Shown here: piece after piece, positions 1 to 13,415 of the stretch
Numbering within the stretch: position 1 is the first letter of the stretch
Layout of the letters: the number at the start of each line of letters is the position of its first letter
Origin: Macrostomum hystrix
Taxonomy: Eukaryota > Platyhelminthes > Macrostomidae
Length of the DNA stretch: 64,000 nt
Reading direction: 5' to 3'
NCBI GenBank assembly: GCA_950097015.1
Contig: CATNEN010000015.1
Location: forward strand, 851,501 to 915,500
Translations under genes and position numbers: made by a program
The notes under the pieces: generated by a model
Database searches by the model: none
Seen by the model: the letters and a program-made list of their open reading frames with translations, nothing else
What the model was told of the DNA's origin: nothing

Positions 1-3000
1 GTTTTAATCATGGCTAAACAAGAGTTTGAATGATGGCTAAACCAGAGTTTGAATCATGGCTAAACAAGCGTCTGAATCATGGCTAAACCAGAGTCTGAAT
101 CATGGCTAAACCAGAGTTTGAATCATAGCTAAACCAGAGTCTGAATCATGGCTAAACCAGAGTCTGAATCATGGCTAAACCAGAGTCTGAATCATGGCTA
201 AACCAGAGTCTGAATCATGGCTAAACCAGAGTCTGAATCATGGCTAAACCAGAGTCTGAATCATGGCTAAACCAGAGTCTGAATCATGGCTACACCAGAG
301 TCTGAATCATGGCTAAACCAAAGTCTGAATCATTGCTACACCAGAGTCTGAATCATGGCTCATAGCTAAACCAGAGTCTGAATCATGGCTAAACCAGAGT
401 CTGAATCATGGCTACACCAGAGTCTGAATCATGGCTAAACCAGAGTTTAAATCAAAGCTAAACAAGCGTCTGAATCATGGCAAAACCAGAGTTTCAATCA
501 TGGCTAAACCAGAGACTAAATCATGGCTACACCAGGGTTTGAATCATGGCAAAACCAGAGTTTGAATCATGGCTAAACCAGAGTCTGAATCATGGCTAAA
601 CCAGAGTCTGAATCATGGCTAAACCAGAGTCTGAATCATGGCTAAACCAGAGTCTGAATCATGGCTAAACCAGAGTCTGAATCATGGCTAAACCAGAGTC
701 TGAATCATGGCTAAACCAGAGTCTGAATCATGGCTAAACCAGAGTCTGAATCATGGCTAAACCAGAGTCTGGATCATGGCTAAACCAGCGTCTGAATCAT
801 GGCTAAACCAGAGTCTGAATCAAGGCTAAACCAGAGTCTGAATCATGGCTAAACCAGAGTCTGAATCATGGCTACACCAGAGTCTGAATCATGGCTACAC
901 CAGAGTCTGAATCATGGCTACACCAGAGTCTGAATCATGGCTAAACCAGAGTTTGAATCATAGCTAAACCAGAGTCTGAATCATGGCTAAACCAGAGTCT
1001 GAATCATTGCTACACCAGAGTCTGAATCATGGCTCATAGCTAAACCAGAGTCTGAATCATGGCTAAACCAGAGTCTGAATCATGGCTACACCAGAGTCTG
1101 AATCATGGCTAAACCAGAGTTTAAATCAAAGCTAAACAAGCGTCTGAATCATGGCAAAACCAGAGTTTGAATCATAGCTAAACCAGAGTCTGAATCATGG
1201 CTAAACCAGAGTCTGAATCATGGCTAAACCAGAGTCTGAATCATGGCTAAACCAGAGTCTGAATCATGGCTAAACCAGAGTCTGAATCATGGCTAAACCA
1301 GAGTCTGAATCATGGCTAAACCAGAGTCTGAATCATGGCTAAACCAGAGTCTGAATCATGGCTAAACCAGAGTCTGAATCATGGCTAAACCAGAGTCTGA
1401 ATCATGGCTAAACCAGAGTCTGGATCATGGCTAAACCAGCGTCTGAATCATGGCTAAACCAGAGTCTGAATCAAGGCTAAACCAGAGTCTGAATCATGGC
1501 TAAACCAGAGTCTGAATCATGGCTACACCAGAGTCTGAATCATGGCTACACCAGAGTCTGAATCATGGCTACACCAGAGTCTGAATCATGGCTAAACCAG
1601 AGTTTGAATCATAGCTAAACCAGAGTCTGAATCATGGCTAAACCAGAGTCTGAATCATTGCTACACCAGAGTCTGAATCATGGCTCATAGCTAAACCAGA
1701 GTCTGAATCATGGCTAAACCAGAGTCTGAATCATGGCTACACCAGAGTCTGAATCATGGCTAAACCAGAGTTTAAATCAAAGCTAAACAAGCGTCTGAAT
1801 CATGGCAAAACCAGAGTTTGAATCATAGCTAAACCAGAGTCTGAATCATGGCTAAACCAGAGTCTGAATCATGGCTAAACCAGAGTCTGAATCATGGCTA
1901 AACCAGAGTCTGAATCATGGCTAAACCAGAGTCTGAATCATGGCTAAACCAGAGTCTGAATCATGGCTACACCAGAGTCTGAATCATGGCTAAACCAAAG
2001 TCTGAATCATTGCTACACCAGAGTCTGAATCATGGCTCATAGCTAAACCAGAGTCTGAATCATGGCTAAAACAGAGTCTGAATCATGGCTACACCAGAGT
2101 CTGAATCATGGCTAAACCAGAGTTTGAATCATAGCTAAACCAGAGTCTGAATCATGGCTAAACCAGAGTCTGAATCATTGCTACACCAGAGTCTGAATCA
2201 TGGCTCATAGCTAAACCAGAGTCTGAATCATGGCTAAACCAGAGTCTGAATCATGGCTACACCAGAGTCTGAATCATGGCTAAACCAGAGTTTAAATCAA
2301 AGCTAAACAAGCGTCTGAATCATGGCAAAACCAGAGTTTCAATCATGGCTAAACCAGAGACTAAATCATGGCTACACCAGGGTTTGAATCATGGCAAAAC
2401 CAGAGTTTGAATCATGGCTAAACCAGAGTCTGAATCATGGCTAAACCAGAGTCTGAATCATGGCTAAACCAGAGTCTGAATCATGGCTAAACCAGAGTCT
2501 GAATCATGGCTACACCAGAGTCTGAATCATGGCTAAACCAGAGTTTAAATCAAAGCTAAACAAGCGTCTGAATCATGGCAAAACCAGAGTTTCAATCATG
2601 GCTAAACCAGAGACTAAATCATGGCTACACCAGGGTTTGAATCATGGCAAAACCAGAGTTTTAATCATGGCTAAACAAGAGTTTGAATGATGGCTAAACC
2701 AGAGTTTGAATCATGGCTAAACAAGCGTCTGAATCATGGCTAAACCAGAGTCTGAATCATGGCTAAACCAGAGTTTGAATCATAGCTAAACCAGAGTCTG
2801 AATCATGGCTAAACCAGAGTCTGAATCATGGCTAAACCAGAGTCTGAATCATGGCTAAACCAGAGTCTGAATCATGGCTAAACCAGAGTCTGAATCATGG
2901 CTAAACCAGAGTCTGAATCATGGCTAAACCAGAGTCTGAATCATGGCTACACCAGAGTCTGAATCATGGCTAAACCAAAGTCTGAATCATTGCTACACCA

Positions 3001-6000
3001 GAGTCTGAATCATGGCTCATAGCTAAACCAGAGTCTGAATCATGGCTAAACCAGAGTCTGAATCATGGCTACACCAGAGTCTGAATCATGGCTAAACCAG
3101 AGTTTAAATCAAAGCTAAACAAGCGTCTGAATCATGGCAAAACCAGAGTTTGAATCATAGCTAAACCAGAGTCTGAATCATGGCTAAACCAGAGTCTGAA
3201 TCATGGCTAAACCAGAGTCTGAATCATGGCTAAACCAGAGTCTGAATCATGGCTAAACCAGAGTCTGAATCATGGCTAAACCAGAGTCTGAATCATGGCT
3301 ACACCAGAGTCTGAATCATGGCTAAACCAAAGTCTGAATCATTGCTACACCAGAGTCTGAATCATGGCTCATAGCTAAACCAGAGTCTGAATCATGGCTA
3401 AACCAGAGTCTGAATCATGGCTACACCAGAGTCTGAATCATGGCTAAACCAGAGTTTGAATCATAGCTAAACCAGAGTCTGAATCATGGCTAAACCAGAG
3501 TCTGAATCATTGCTACACCAGAGTCTGAATCATGGCTCATAGCTAAACCAGAGTCTGAATCATGGCTAAACCAGAGTCTGAATCATGGCTACACCAGAGT
3601 CTGAATCATGGCTAAACCAGAGTTTAAATCAAAGCTAAACAAGCGTCTGAATCATGGCAAAACCAGAGTTTCAATCATGGCTAAACCAGAGACTAAATCA
3701 TGGCTACACCAGGGTTTGAATCATGGCAAAACCAGAGTTTTAATCATGGCTAAACAAGAGTTTGAATGATGGCTAAACCAGAGTTTGAATCATGGCTAAA
3801 CAAGCGTCTGAATCATGGCTAAACCAGAGTCTGAATCATGGCTAAACCAGAGTTTGAATCATAGCTAAACCAGAGTCTGAATCATGGCTAAACCAGAGTC
3901 TGAATCATGGCTAAACCAGAGTCTGAATCATGGCTAAACCAGAGTCTGAATCATGGCTAAACCAGAGTCTGAATCATGGCTAAACCAGAGTCTGAATCAT
4001 GGCTAAACCAGAGTCTGAATCATGGCTACACCAGAGTCTGAATCATGGCTAAACCAAAGTCTGAATCATTGCTACACCAGAGTCTGAATCATGGCTCATA
4101 GCTAAACCAGAGTCTGAATCATGGCTAAACCAGAGTCTGAATCATGGCTACACCAGAGTCTGAATCATGGCTAAACCAGAGTTTAAATCAAAGCTAAACA
4201 AGCGTCTGAATCATGGCAAAACCAGAGTTTCAATCATGGCTAAACCAGAGACTAAATCATGGCTACACCAGGGTTTGAATCATGGCAAAACCAGAGTTTG
4301 AATCATGGCTAAACCAGAGTCTGAATCATGGCTAAACCAGAGTCTGAATCATGGCTAAACCAGAGTCTGAATCATGGCTAAACCAGAGTCTGAATCATGG
4401 CTAAACCAGAGTCTGAATCATGGCTAAACCAGAGTCAGAATCATGGCTAAACCAGAGTCTGAATCATGGCTAAACCAGAGTCTGAATCATGGCTAAACCA
4501 GAGTCTGGATCATGGCTAAACCAGCGTCTGAATCATGGCTAAACCAGAGTCTGAATCAAGGCTAAACCAGAGTCTGAATCATGGCTAAACCAGAGTCTGA
4601 ATCATGGCTACACCAGAGTCTGAATCATGGCTACACCAGAGTCTGAATCATGGCTACACCAGAGTCTGAATCATGGCTAAACCAGAGTTTGAATCATAGC
4701 TAAACCAGAGTCTGAATCATGGCTAAACCAGAGTCTGAATCATTGCTACACCAGAGTCTGAATCATGGCTCATAGCTAAACCAGAGTCTGAATCATGGCT
4801 AAACCAGAGTCTGAATCATGGCTACACCAGAGTCTGAATCATGGCTAAACCAGAGTTTAAATCAAAGCTAAACAAGCGTCTGAATCATGGCAAAACCAGA
4901 GTTTGAATCATAGCTAAACCAGAGTCTGAATCATGGCTAAACCAGAGTCTGAATCATGGCTAAACCAGAGTCTGAATCATGGCTAAACCAGAGTCTGAAT
5001 CATGGCTAAACCAGAGTCTGAATCATGGCTAAACCAGAGTCTGAATCATGGCTACACCAGAGTCTGAATCATGGCTAAACCAAAGTCTGAATCATTGCTA
5101 CACCAGAGTCTGAATCATGGCTCATAGCTAAACCAGAGTCTGAATCATGGCTAAACCAGAGTCTGAATCATGGCTACACCAGAGTCTGAATCATGGCTAA
5201 ACCAGAGTTTGAATCATAGCTAAACCAGAGTCTGAATCATGGCTAAACCAGAGTCTGAATCATTGCTACACCAGAGTCTGAATCATGGCTCATAGCTAAA
5301 CCAGAGTCTGAATCATGGCTAAACCAGAGTCTGAATCATGGCTACACCAGAGTCTGAATCATGGCTAAACCAGAGTTTAAATCAAAGCTAAACAAGCGTC
5401 TGAATCATGGCAAAACCAGAGTTTGAATCATAGCTAAACCAGAGTCTGAATCATGGCTAAACCAGAGTCTGAATCATGGCTAAACCAGAGTCTGAATCAT
5501 GGCTAAACCAGAGTCTGAATCATGGCTAAACCAGAGTCTGAATCATGGCTAAACCAGAGTCTGAATCATGGCTAAACCAAAGTCTGAATCATTGCTACAC
5601 CAGAGTCTGAATCATGGCTCATAGCTAAACCAGAGTCTGAATCATGGCTAAACCAGAGTCTGAATCATGGCTACACCAGAGTCTGAATCATGGCTAAACC
5701 AGAGTTTAAATCAAAGCTAAACAAGCGTCTGAATCATGGCAAAACCAGAGTTTCAATCATGGCTAAACCAGAGACTAAATCATGGCTACACCAGGGTTTG
5801 AATCATGGCAAAACCAGAGTTTGAATCATGGCTAAACCAGAGTCTGAATCATGGCTAAACCAGAGTCTGAATCATGGCTAAACCAGAGTCTGAATCATGG
5901 CTAAACCAGAGTCTGAATCATGGCTAAACCAGAGTCTGAATCATGGCTAAACCAGAGTCAGAATCATGGCTAAACCAGAGTCTGAATCATGGCTAAACCA

Positions 6001-9000
6001 GAGTCTGAATCATGGCTAAACCAGAGTCTGGATCATGGCTAAACCAGCGTCTGAATCATGGCTAAACCAGAGTCTGAATCAAGGCTAAACCAGAGTCTGA
6101 ATCATGGCTAAACCAGAGTCTGAATCATGGCTACACCAGAGTCTGAATCATGGCTACACCAGAGTCTGAATCATGGCTACACCAGAGTCTGAATCATGGC
6201 TAAACCAGAGTTTGAATCATAGCTAAACCAGAGTCTGAATCATGGCTAAACCAGAGTCTGAATCATGGCTAAACCAGAGTCTGAATCATGGCTAAACCAG
6301 AGTCTGAATCATGGCTAAACCAGAGTCTGAATCATGGCTAAACCAGAGTCTGAATCATGGCTACACCAGAGTCTGAATCATGGCTAAACCAAAGTCTGAA
6401 TCATTGCTACACCAGAGTCTGAATCATGGCTCATAGCTAAACCAGAGTCTGAATCATGGCTAAACCAGAGTCTGAATCATGGCTACACCAGAGTCTGAAT
6501 CATGGCTAAACCAGAGTTTGAATCATAGCTAAACCAGAGTCTGAATCATGGCTAAACCAGAGTCTGAATCATTGCTACACCAGAGTCTGAATCATGGCTC
6601 ATAGCTAAACCAGAGTCTGAATCATGGCTAAACCAGAGTCTGAATCATGGCTACACCAGAGTCTGAATCATGGCTAAACCAGAGTTTAAATCAAAGCTAA
6701 ACAAGCGTCTGAATCATGGCAAAACCAGAGTTTGAATCATAGCTAAACCAGAGTCTGAATCATGGCTAAACCAGAGTCTGAATCATGGCTAAACCAGAGT
6801 CTGAATCATGGCTAAACCAGAGTCTGAATCATGGCTAAACCAAAGTCTGAATCATTGCTACACCAGAGTCTGAATCATGGCTCATAGCTAAACCAGAGTC
6901 TGAATCATGGCTAAACCAGAGTCTGAATCATGGCTACACCAGAGTCTGAATCATGGCTAAACCAGAGTTTAAATCAAAGCTAAACAAGCGTCTGAATCAT
7001 GGCAAAACCAGAGTTTCAATCATGGCTAAACCAGAGACTAAATCATGGCTACACCAGGGTTTGAATCATGGCAAAACCAGAGTTTTAATCATGGCTAAAC
7101 AAGAGTTTGAATGATGGCTAAACCAGAGTTTGAATCATGGCTAAACAAGCGTCTGAATCATGGCTAAACCAGAGTCTGAATCATGGCTAAACCAGAGTTT
7201 GAATCATAGCTAAACCAGAGTCTGAATCATGGCTAAACCAGAGTCTGAATCATGGCTAAACCAGAGTCTGAATCATGGCTAAACCAGAGTCTGAATCATG
7301 GCTAAACCAGAGTCTGAATCATGGCTAAACCAGAGTCTGAATCATGGCTAAACCAGAGTCTGAATCATGGCTACACCAGAGTCTGAATCATGGCTAAACC
7401 AAAGTCTGAATCATTGCTACACCAGAGTCTGAATCATGGCTCATAGCTAAACCAGAGTCTGAATCATGGCTAAACCAGAGTCTGAATCATGGCTACACCA
7501 GAGTCTGAATCATGGCTAAACCAGAGTTTAAATCAAAGCTAAACAAGCGTCTGAATCATGGCAAAACCAGAGTTTCAATCATGGCTAAACCAGAGACTAA
7601 ATCATGGCTACACCAGGGTTTGAATCATGGCAAAACCAGAGTTTGAATCATGGCTAAACAAGAGTTTGAATCATGGCTAAACCAGAGTTTGAATCATGGC
7701 TAAACAAGCGTCTGAATCATGGCTAAACCAGAGTCTGAATCATGGCTAAACCAGAGTCTGAATCATGGCTCAACCAGAGTCTGGATCATGGCTAAACCAG
7801 AGTCTGAATCATGGCTAAACCAGAGTCTGAATCATGGCTAAACCAGAGTCTGAATCATGGCTAAACCAGAGTCTGAATCATGGCTAAACCAGAGTCTGAA
7901 TCATGGCTAAACCAGAGTCTGGATCATGGCTAAACCAGAGTCTGAATCATGGCTAAACCAGAGTCTGAATTATGGCTAAACCAGAGTCTGAATCATTGCT
8001 AAACCAGAGTCTGAATCATGGCTACACCAGAGTCTGAATCATGGCTACACCAGAGTCTGAATCATGGCTAAACCAAAGTCTGAATCATTGCTACACCAGA
8101 GTCTGAATCATGGCTCATAGCTAAACCAGAGTCTGAATCATGGCTAAACCAGAGTCTGAATCATGGCTACACCAGAGTCTGAATCATGGCTAAACCAGAG
8201 TTTGAATCATAGCTAAACCAGAGTCTGAATCATGGCTAAACCAGAGTCTGAATCATTGCTACACCAGAGTCTGAATCATGGCTCATAGCTAAACCAGAGT
8301 CTGAATCATGGCTAAACCAGAGTCTGAATCATGGCTACACCAGAGTCTGAATCATGGCTAAACCAGAGTTTAAATCAAAGCTAAACAAGCGTCTGAATCA
8401 TGGCAAAACCAGAGTTTGAATCATAGCTAAACCAGAGTCTGAATCATGGCTAAACCAGAGTCTGAATCATGGCTAAACCAGAGTCTGAATCATGGCTAAA
8501 CCAGAGTCTGAATCATGGCTAAACCAGAGTCTGAATCATGGCTACACCAGAGTCTGAATCATGGCTACACCAGAGTCTGAATCATGGCTAAACCAAAGTC
8601 TGAATCATGGCTCATAGCTAAACCAGAGTCTGAATCATGGCTAAACCAGAGTCTGAATCATGGCTACACCAGAGTCTGAATCATGGCTAAACCAGAGTTT
8701 AAATCAAAGCTAAACAAGCGTCTGAATCATGGCAAAACCAGAGTTTCAATCATGGCTAAACCAGAGACTAAATCATGGCTACACCAGGGTTTGAATCATG
8801 GCAAAACCAGAGTTTTAATCATGGCTAAACAAGAGTTTGAATGATGGCTAAACCAGAGTTTGAATCATGGCTAAACAAGCGTCTGAATCATGGCTAAACC
8901 AGAGTCTGAATCATGGCTAAACCAGAGTTTGAATCATAGCTAAACCAGAGTCTGAATCATGGCTAAACCAGAGTCTGAATCATGGCTAAACCAGAGTCTG

Positions 9001-10572
9001 AATCATGGCTAAACCAGAGTCTGAATCATGGCTAAACCAGAGTCTGAATCATGGCTAAACCAGAGTCTGAATCATGGCTACACCAGAGTCTGAATCATGG
9101 CTAAACCAAAGTCTGAATCATTGCTACACCAGAGTCTGAATCATGGCTCATAGCTAAACCAGAGTCTGAATCATGGCTAAACCAGAGTCTGAATCATGGC
9201 TACACCAGAGTCTGAATCATGGCTAAACCAGAGTTTAAATCAAAGCTAAACAAGCGTCTGAATCATGGCAAAACCAGAGTTTCAATCATGGCTAAACCAG
9301 AGACTAAATCATGGCTACACCAGGGTTTGAATCATGGCAAAACCAGAGTTTGAATCATGGCTAAACAAGAGTTTGAATCATGGCTAAACCAGAGTTTGAA
9401 TCATGGCTAAACAAGCGTCTGAATCATGGCTAAACCAGAGTCTGAATCATGGCTAAACCAGAGTCTGAATCATGGCTAAACCAGAGTCTGGATCATGGCT
9501 AAACCAGAGTCTGAATCATGGCTAAACCAGAGTCTGAATCATGGCTAAACCAGAGTCTGAATCATGGCTAAACCAGAGTCTGAATCATGGCTAAACCAGA
9601 GTCTGAATCATGGCTAAACCAGAGTCTGGATCATGGCTAAACCAGAGTCTGAATCATGGCTAAACCAGAGTCTGAATTATGGCTAAACCAGAGTCTGAAT
9701 CATGGCTAAACCAGAGTCTGAATCATGGCTACACCAGAGTCTGAATCATGGCTACACCAGAGTCTGAATCATGGCTACACCAGAGTCTGAATCATGGCTA
9801 CACCAGAGTCTGAATCATGGCTAAACCAGAGTTTGAATCATAGCTAAACCAGAGTCTGAATCATGACTAAACCAGAGTCTGAATCATTGCTACACCAGAG
9901 TCTGAATCATGGCTCATAGCTAAACCAGAGTCTGAATCATGGCTAAACCAGAGTCTGAATCATGGCTACACCAGAGTCTGAATCATGGCTAAACCAGAGG
10001 TTAAATCAAAGCTAAACAAGCGTCTGAATCATGGCAAAACCAGAGTTTGAATCATAGCTAAACCAGAGTCTGAATCATGGCTAAACCAGAGTCTGAATCA
10101 TGGCTAAACCAGAGTCTGAATCATGGCTAAACCAGAGTCTGAATCATGGCTAAACCAGAGTCTGAATCATGGCTAAACCAGAGTCTGAATCATGGCTACA
10201 CCAGAGTCTGAATCATGGCTAAACCAAAGTCTGAATCATTGCTACACCAGAGTCTGAATCATGGCTCATAGCTAAACCAGAGTCTGAATCATGGCTAAAC
10301 CAGAGTCTGAATCATGGCTACACCAGAGTCTGAATCATGGCTAAACCAGAGTTTAAATCAAAGCTAAACAAGCGTCTGAATCATGGCAAAACCAGAGTTT
10401 CAATCATGGCTAAACCAGAGACTAAATCATGGCTACACCAGGGTTTGAATCATGGCAAAACCAGAGTTTGAATCATGGCTAAACCAGCGTTTGAATCATG
10501 GCCAACCAGCGTCTGAATCATGGCTAAACCAGAGTTTGAATCATGGCAAAATCAGAGTTTGAATCATAGCTA
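1..10572. repeat. Giant 23-bp satellite array with higher-order structure
   Basis: The first 10.5 kb is an unbroken tandem array of a unit of about 23 bp. Its core reads aaccagagtctgaatcatgg followed by cta. Recurrent variants are 'ctacacc' for 'ctaaacc', 'gtttgaatcatagc', 'gaatcattgctacacc', a shortened 'ggctcatagc' junction and 'tttaaatcaaagctaaacaagcg'. The variants recur in fixed order, so blocks of many units have been copied as larger units. The array runs off the left edge, so its true length is unknown. The period is not a multiple of three and stops occur in all frames, so no long ORF exists. I see no gene, SINE or other insertion inside it. Confidence 0.97.
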
Positions 10573-11376
10573 AATCGGAACTGGGGGATAATCGTCAACT
10601 GTGGGATAATTGTAAACTGGGGAATCATCATCAAATGGGGGATCATGGTCAACTGGGGATCATTGTCAAATGGGGATCATCATCATTTGGGAGTCATCAT
10701 CAAAGGGGGGATCATGGTCAACTGCGAGATCATTGTCAACTGGGTGATCATCATCAACTGGGGGATCATTGTCAACTAGGGGGATCATTGTCAACTGGGG
10801 TATCATTATCAACTGGGGGATCATCATCAACTGGGTGATCATTGTCAACTGGGGGATCATTGTCATCTGAGGGATCATTGTCAACTGGGGGATCATTGTC
10901 AACTGTGAGATCATTGTCAACTGGGTGATCATTGTCAACTGGGGGATCATTGTCAACTGGGGGATCATTGTCAACTGTGGGATCATTGTCAACTGTGAGA
11001 TCATTGTCAACTGGGGGATCATTGTCAACTGGGGGATCATTGTCAACTGGGTGATCATTGTCAACTGGGGGATCATCATCAACTGGGGGATCATTGTCAA
11101 CTGTGGGATCATTGTCAACTGGGGGATCATTGTCAACAAGGGGATCATTGTCAACTGGGGGATCATTGTCAACTGGGGATCATTGTCAACTGGGGGTTCA
11201 TTGTCAACTGGGGGATCATTGTCAACTGGGGGATCATCATCAACTGGGGGATCATTGTCAACTGGGGATCATTGTCAACTGGGGGTTCATTTTCAACTGG
11301 GGGATCATTGTCAACTGGGGGATCATCATCAACTGGGGGATCATTGTCAACTGGGGGATCATTGTCAACTGGGGGT
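10573..11376. repeat. 18-bp minisatellite
   Basis: This array abuts the 23-bp satellite with a different unit of 18 bp, core ggggatcattgtcaactg, with 'catcatc' and 'tgtgagatc' variants. Because 18 is a multiple of three, several frames stay open on both strands and give spurious repetitive ORFs. The array stops at a T-rich segment that carries the likely poly(A) signal of the minus-strand gene to its right. Confidence 0.96.
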
Positions 11377-11381
11377 TTATT
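11376..11381 (-). promoter_or_regulatory. Poly(A) signal AATAAA for the minus-strand PAN-like gene
   Basis: TTTATT on the plus strand is AATAAA on the minus strand, about 107 bp downstream of the stop codon of the gene at 11488-11844 and at the edge of the 18-bp array. The position fits a short 3' UTR. Confidence 0.5.
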
Positions 11382-11487
11382 TTAGCTTTAAAAAGCTGTA
11401 AATTCAGCTGCTAAACAGTATATACAAGACGAATTAAAAATATTTCTGCTCCCCGAAGGGGGGCAAAACATGCTAGTATATACTAAA

Positions 11488-11844
11488 TTACATACTGCTG
11501 TCTGAAAGACCCAATCGAGTGTACACGAAAGCCACACAAGGTCCGTCAGTCCATTGCGTTGCCGCTGAACGAGCGTCTCCTAGGTAGCACAATCGTTTGA
11601 CAATGTCCATGTAGAAAGCATTGCAGCTAGGTATGGCGCTGCACACTCCAGCGCATTGCAGCAGGCTGCTTCTCTGATACTGCTTAGTGTTGGCTGTTGG
11701 ACACTGCTGAGACCTACGGAAATTGTGCATCTCTGCTGCTACCGTACACGAGCTCTCTGTAATTACGGCGGCTGGCCATACCAAGAGAACCCAGTACTTC
11801 AGTGCCGTTCCGACTTTTGAGTTCAACTGGGTAGGCATTCTCAT
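11488..11844 (-). CDS. Small secreted PAN/apple-like protein
   Basis: This 118-residue single-exon ORF starts MRMPTQLNSK and stops with TAA. Residues about 16-32 (YWVLLVWPAAVITESS) form a hydrophobic signal peptide or anchor. The rest holds six spaced cysteines in a PAN-like arrangement: SSLLQCAGVCSAIPSCNAFY, then RLCYL, a Trp, and GPCVAFVYTR. PAN/apple modules bind proteins or carbohydrates outside the cell, and secretion is inferred from the signal segment. A second in-frame Met two codons downstream is an equally good start. The only neighbours are satellites on the left and AT-rich DNA on the right. I rate the gene likely because of the signal peptide, the cysteine pattern and the poly(A) signal. 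The family assignment rests on pattern only. Confidence 0.6.
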   Translation of the reverse strand: MRMPTQLNSKVGTALKYWVLLVWPAAVITESSCTVAAEMHNFRRSQQCPTANTKQYQRSSLLQCAGVCSAIPSCNAFYMDIVKRLCYLGDARSAATQWTDGPCVAFVYTRLGLSDSSM

Positions 11845-11859
11845 GCTTGCATTAAGCTA

Positions 11860-13121
11860 TCCAGTTTGCTAGGGCAATTGTGGCGATGGACTAGATCTCA
11901 GACGTTTAAATACGCGCTCTAAAGAAATTCTAAATTTAAAAGCGACTTTATATAAATATGTTCTTTTTTTCAATTGAGTTTGAGCTTGAGTTTTGCATTT
12001 CAATTCCTTCGTATTGAAGGGATTCCTTTGTGACAACTTCATTCATGCGAACTTATTATGATACATTCAAGGAACACTATAGTTAATAGTCTACTTTAGA
12101 AGCCCTTAAATAAATAAAGCTCCTTGTTACTGTACGCAAAAAGAAAAGGTTCTTTATTCCTATTTTGAAGAACTACTGACAACCAATTTGACAAACAATA
12201 GCCACTTGCATCAGAGCTGCCAGCACTTGTGCCAGGTGTGGAGCTTACGTGTTTCCTGTCATGCAGTTGTGTTCAAAGACACTGCAAAAACACTTCATCA
12301 GTCCGGTCGATGGTTCGACACAAAAGATAAAGGATCGATTGCGTCTCTTAACATGCAAAGCAAAAAACTTCAAAGCCTTGCGAGAAACTTAAAACTATAG
12401 CACGACGTAACGCATTCATGATAGCTCGTGCATAAATCTACATATGTATATGTAATGCCTCATTTTAGAAATAGGCATCTTGTTTAATGTCCACTGAGCT
12501 GCGGCCGCACTGCGCAGCAAATGCAAATAGTAAAGGTGAGAATACTGTACAATCGCTAATCCTGAGCATGCACATGCAAACTGCAGCAACGCTTACACAC
12601 AAACACGCACAAACGACACAAATTAAATGTTGTCGGTTCAATTCAATTCAAAATATGCTCACACGACACCTTGATGCGATAATAGGGCGCTTAGGGGGCA
12701 CGCTAGATTTAGATTTATGATGTACGACTTTCAGGTCCAGGCGCTCATGTCTAAAACATAATTATTTTAATAATTAGGTTAAAATAAAATTTGCGCTTTT
12801 ACAGTTTGTTCGATGAAATCAAGTGATTAACAATTAAATTTATTTTCTTTGTTTAAATGACTACAATATTTTAAATTAGGTCATTTCTTCAAATTCCACA
12901 GGGCCGAATCAAATTAAAAATCGAATATAAACGCTTGATTTAAAGACAGCTTATTTCTTAGGGTTTGCAGGATGGCATAGCTAAACAATCAATGACAATG
13001 TGTATTTTGCTGCACAATTCAATCAGGTTGATATAACTGTTCAATTAGGCCGTGAGGCGATGACAACTAGTTGGCTAATGGGTCTAAATTGTTGTCCTTG
13101 TCTATGTACTGGAATATAACC
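11860..13121. other. AT-rich non-coding DNA
   Basis: This is unique AT-rich sequence without convincing coding potential. Short ORFs at 12188-12400 and 12487-12720 lack domain or compositional support. An AATAAA-like run near 12108-12118 could be a plus-strand poly(A) signal, but no plus-strand gene was found upstream of it. Confidence 0.6.
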
Positions 13122-13415
13122 AGAGGTTGTAGCCTAGTGGTTAGGGCGTCGGACTAACGACTTGAAGGTCGGGGGTTCGATTCCCGACTCCACTGAAACA
13201 ATTTGTGTCCTTTAGCAAGACACTTAACTCTGCATTGCTTCAGTTCACCCAGCTGTTAAATGGGTACCAGCATCAGCTGGGATAATTGAAGGTGGGTGTG
13301 GCGTCCCCCCAGTCCATGGACTGAACAGCTGTACGCAGCCTTCAGATGCGCCGCGCATTAGCTGCGGCTGTGCTGTCGGCTGCACATCTGACCCGATTGG
13401 GGCAGGTGTAATCAA
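13122..13415 (+). mobile_element. tRNA-derived SINE, near full length
   Basis: The element begins with a tRNA-like head carrying an internal pol III promoter: A box TAGCCTAGTGG at 13130-13140 and B box GGTTCGATTCC at 13174-13184. A body of about 220 bp follows. It contains a perfect inverted repeat, CCCAGCTG (13248-13255) and CAGCTGGG (13274-13281), and then the segment cagtccatggactgaacagc. Diverged copies occur at 50938, 52660, 60590 and 63185. The sequence extends far beyond a tRNA and is repeated in the window, so a SINE fits better than a functional tRNA gene. Confidence 0.85.

Noticed and set aside
1-10572. CRISPR-like array
   Set aside because: The repeats are contiguous with no unique spacers, the unit variants are themselves repeats, and the window is eukaryotic.
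10635-11414. Repetitive ORFs on both strands
   Set aside because: They come from the 18-bp array, which has no stops in several frames.
12188-12720. Two short plus-strand ORFs
   Set aside because: They have no domain, signal peptide or splice evidence, and lie in AT-rich intergenic DNA.
13128-13200. Functional tRNA gene
   Set aside because: The A and B boxes are present, but the sequence continues into a SINE body found in other copies, and no closing acceptor stem was found.
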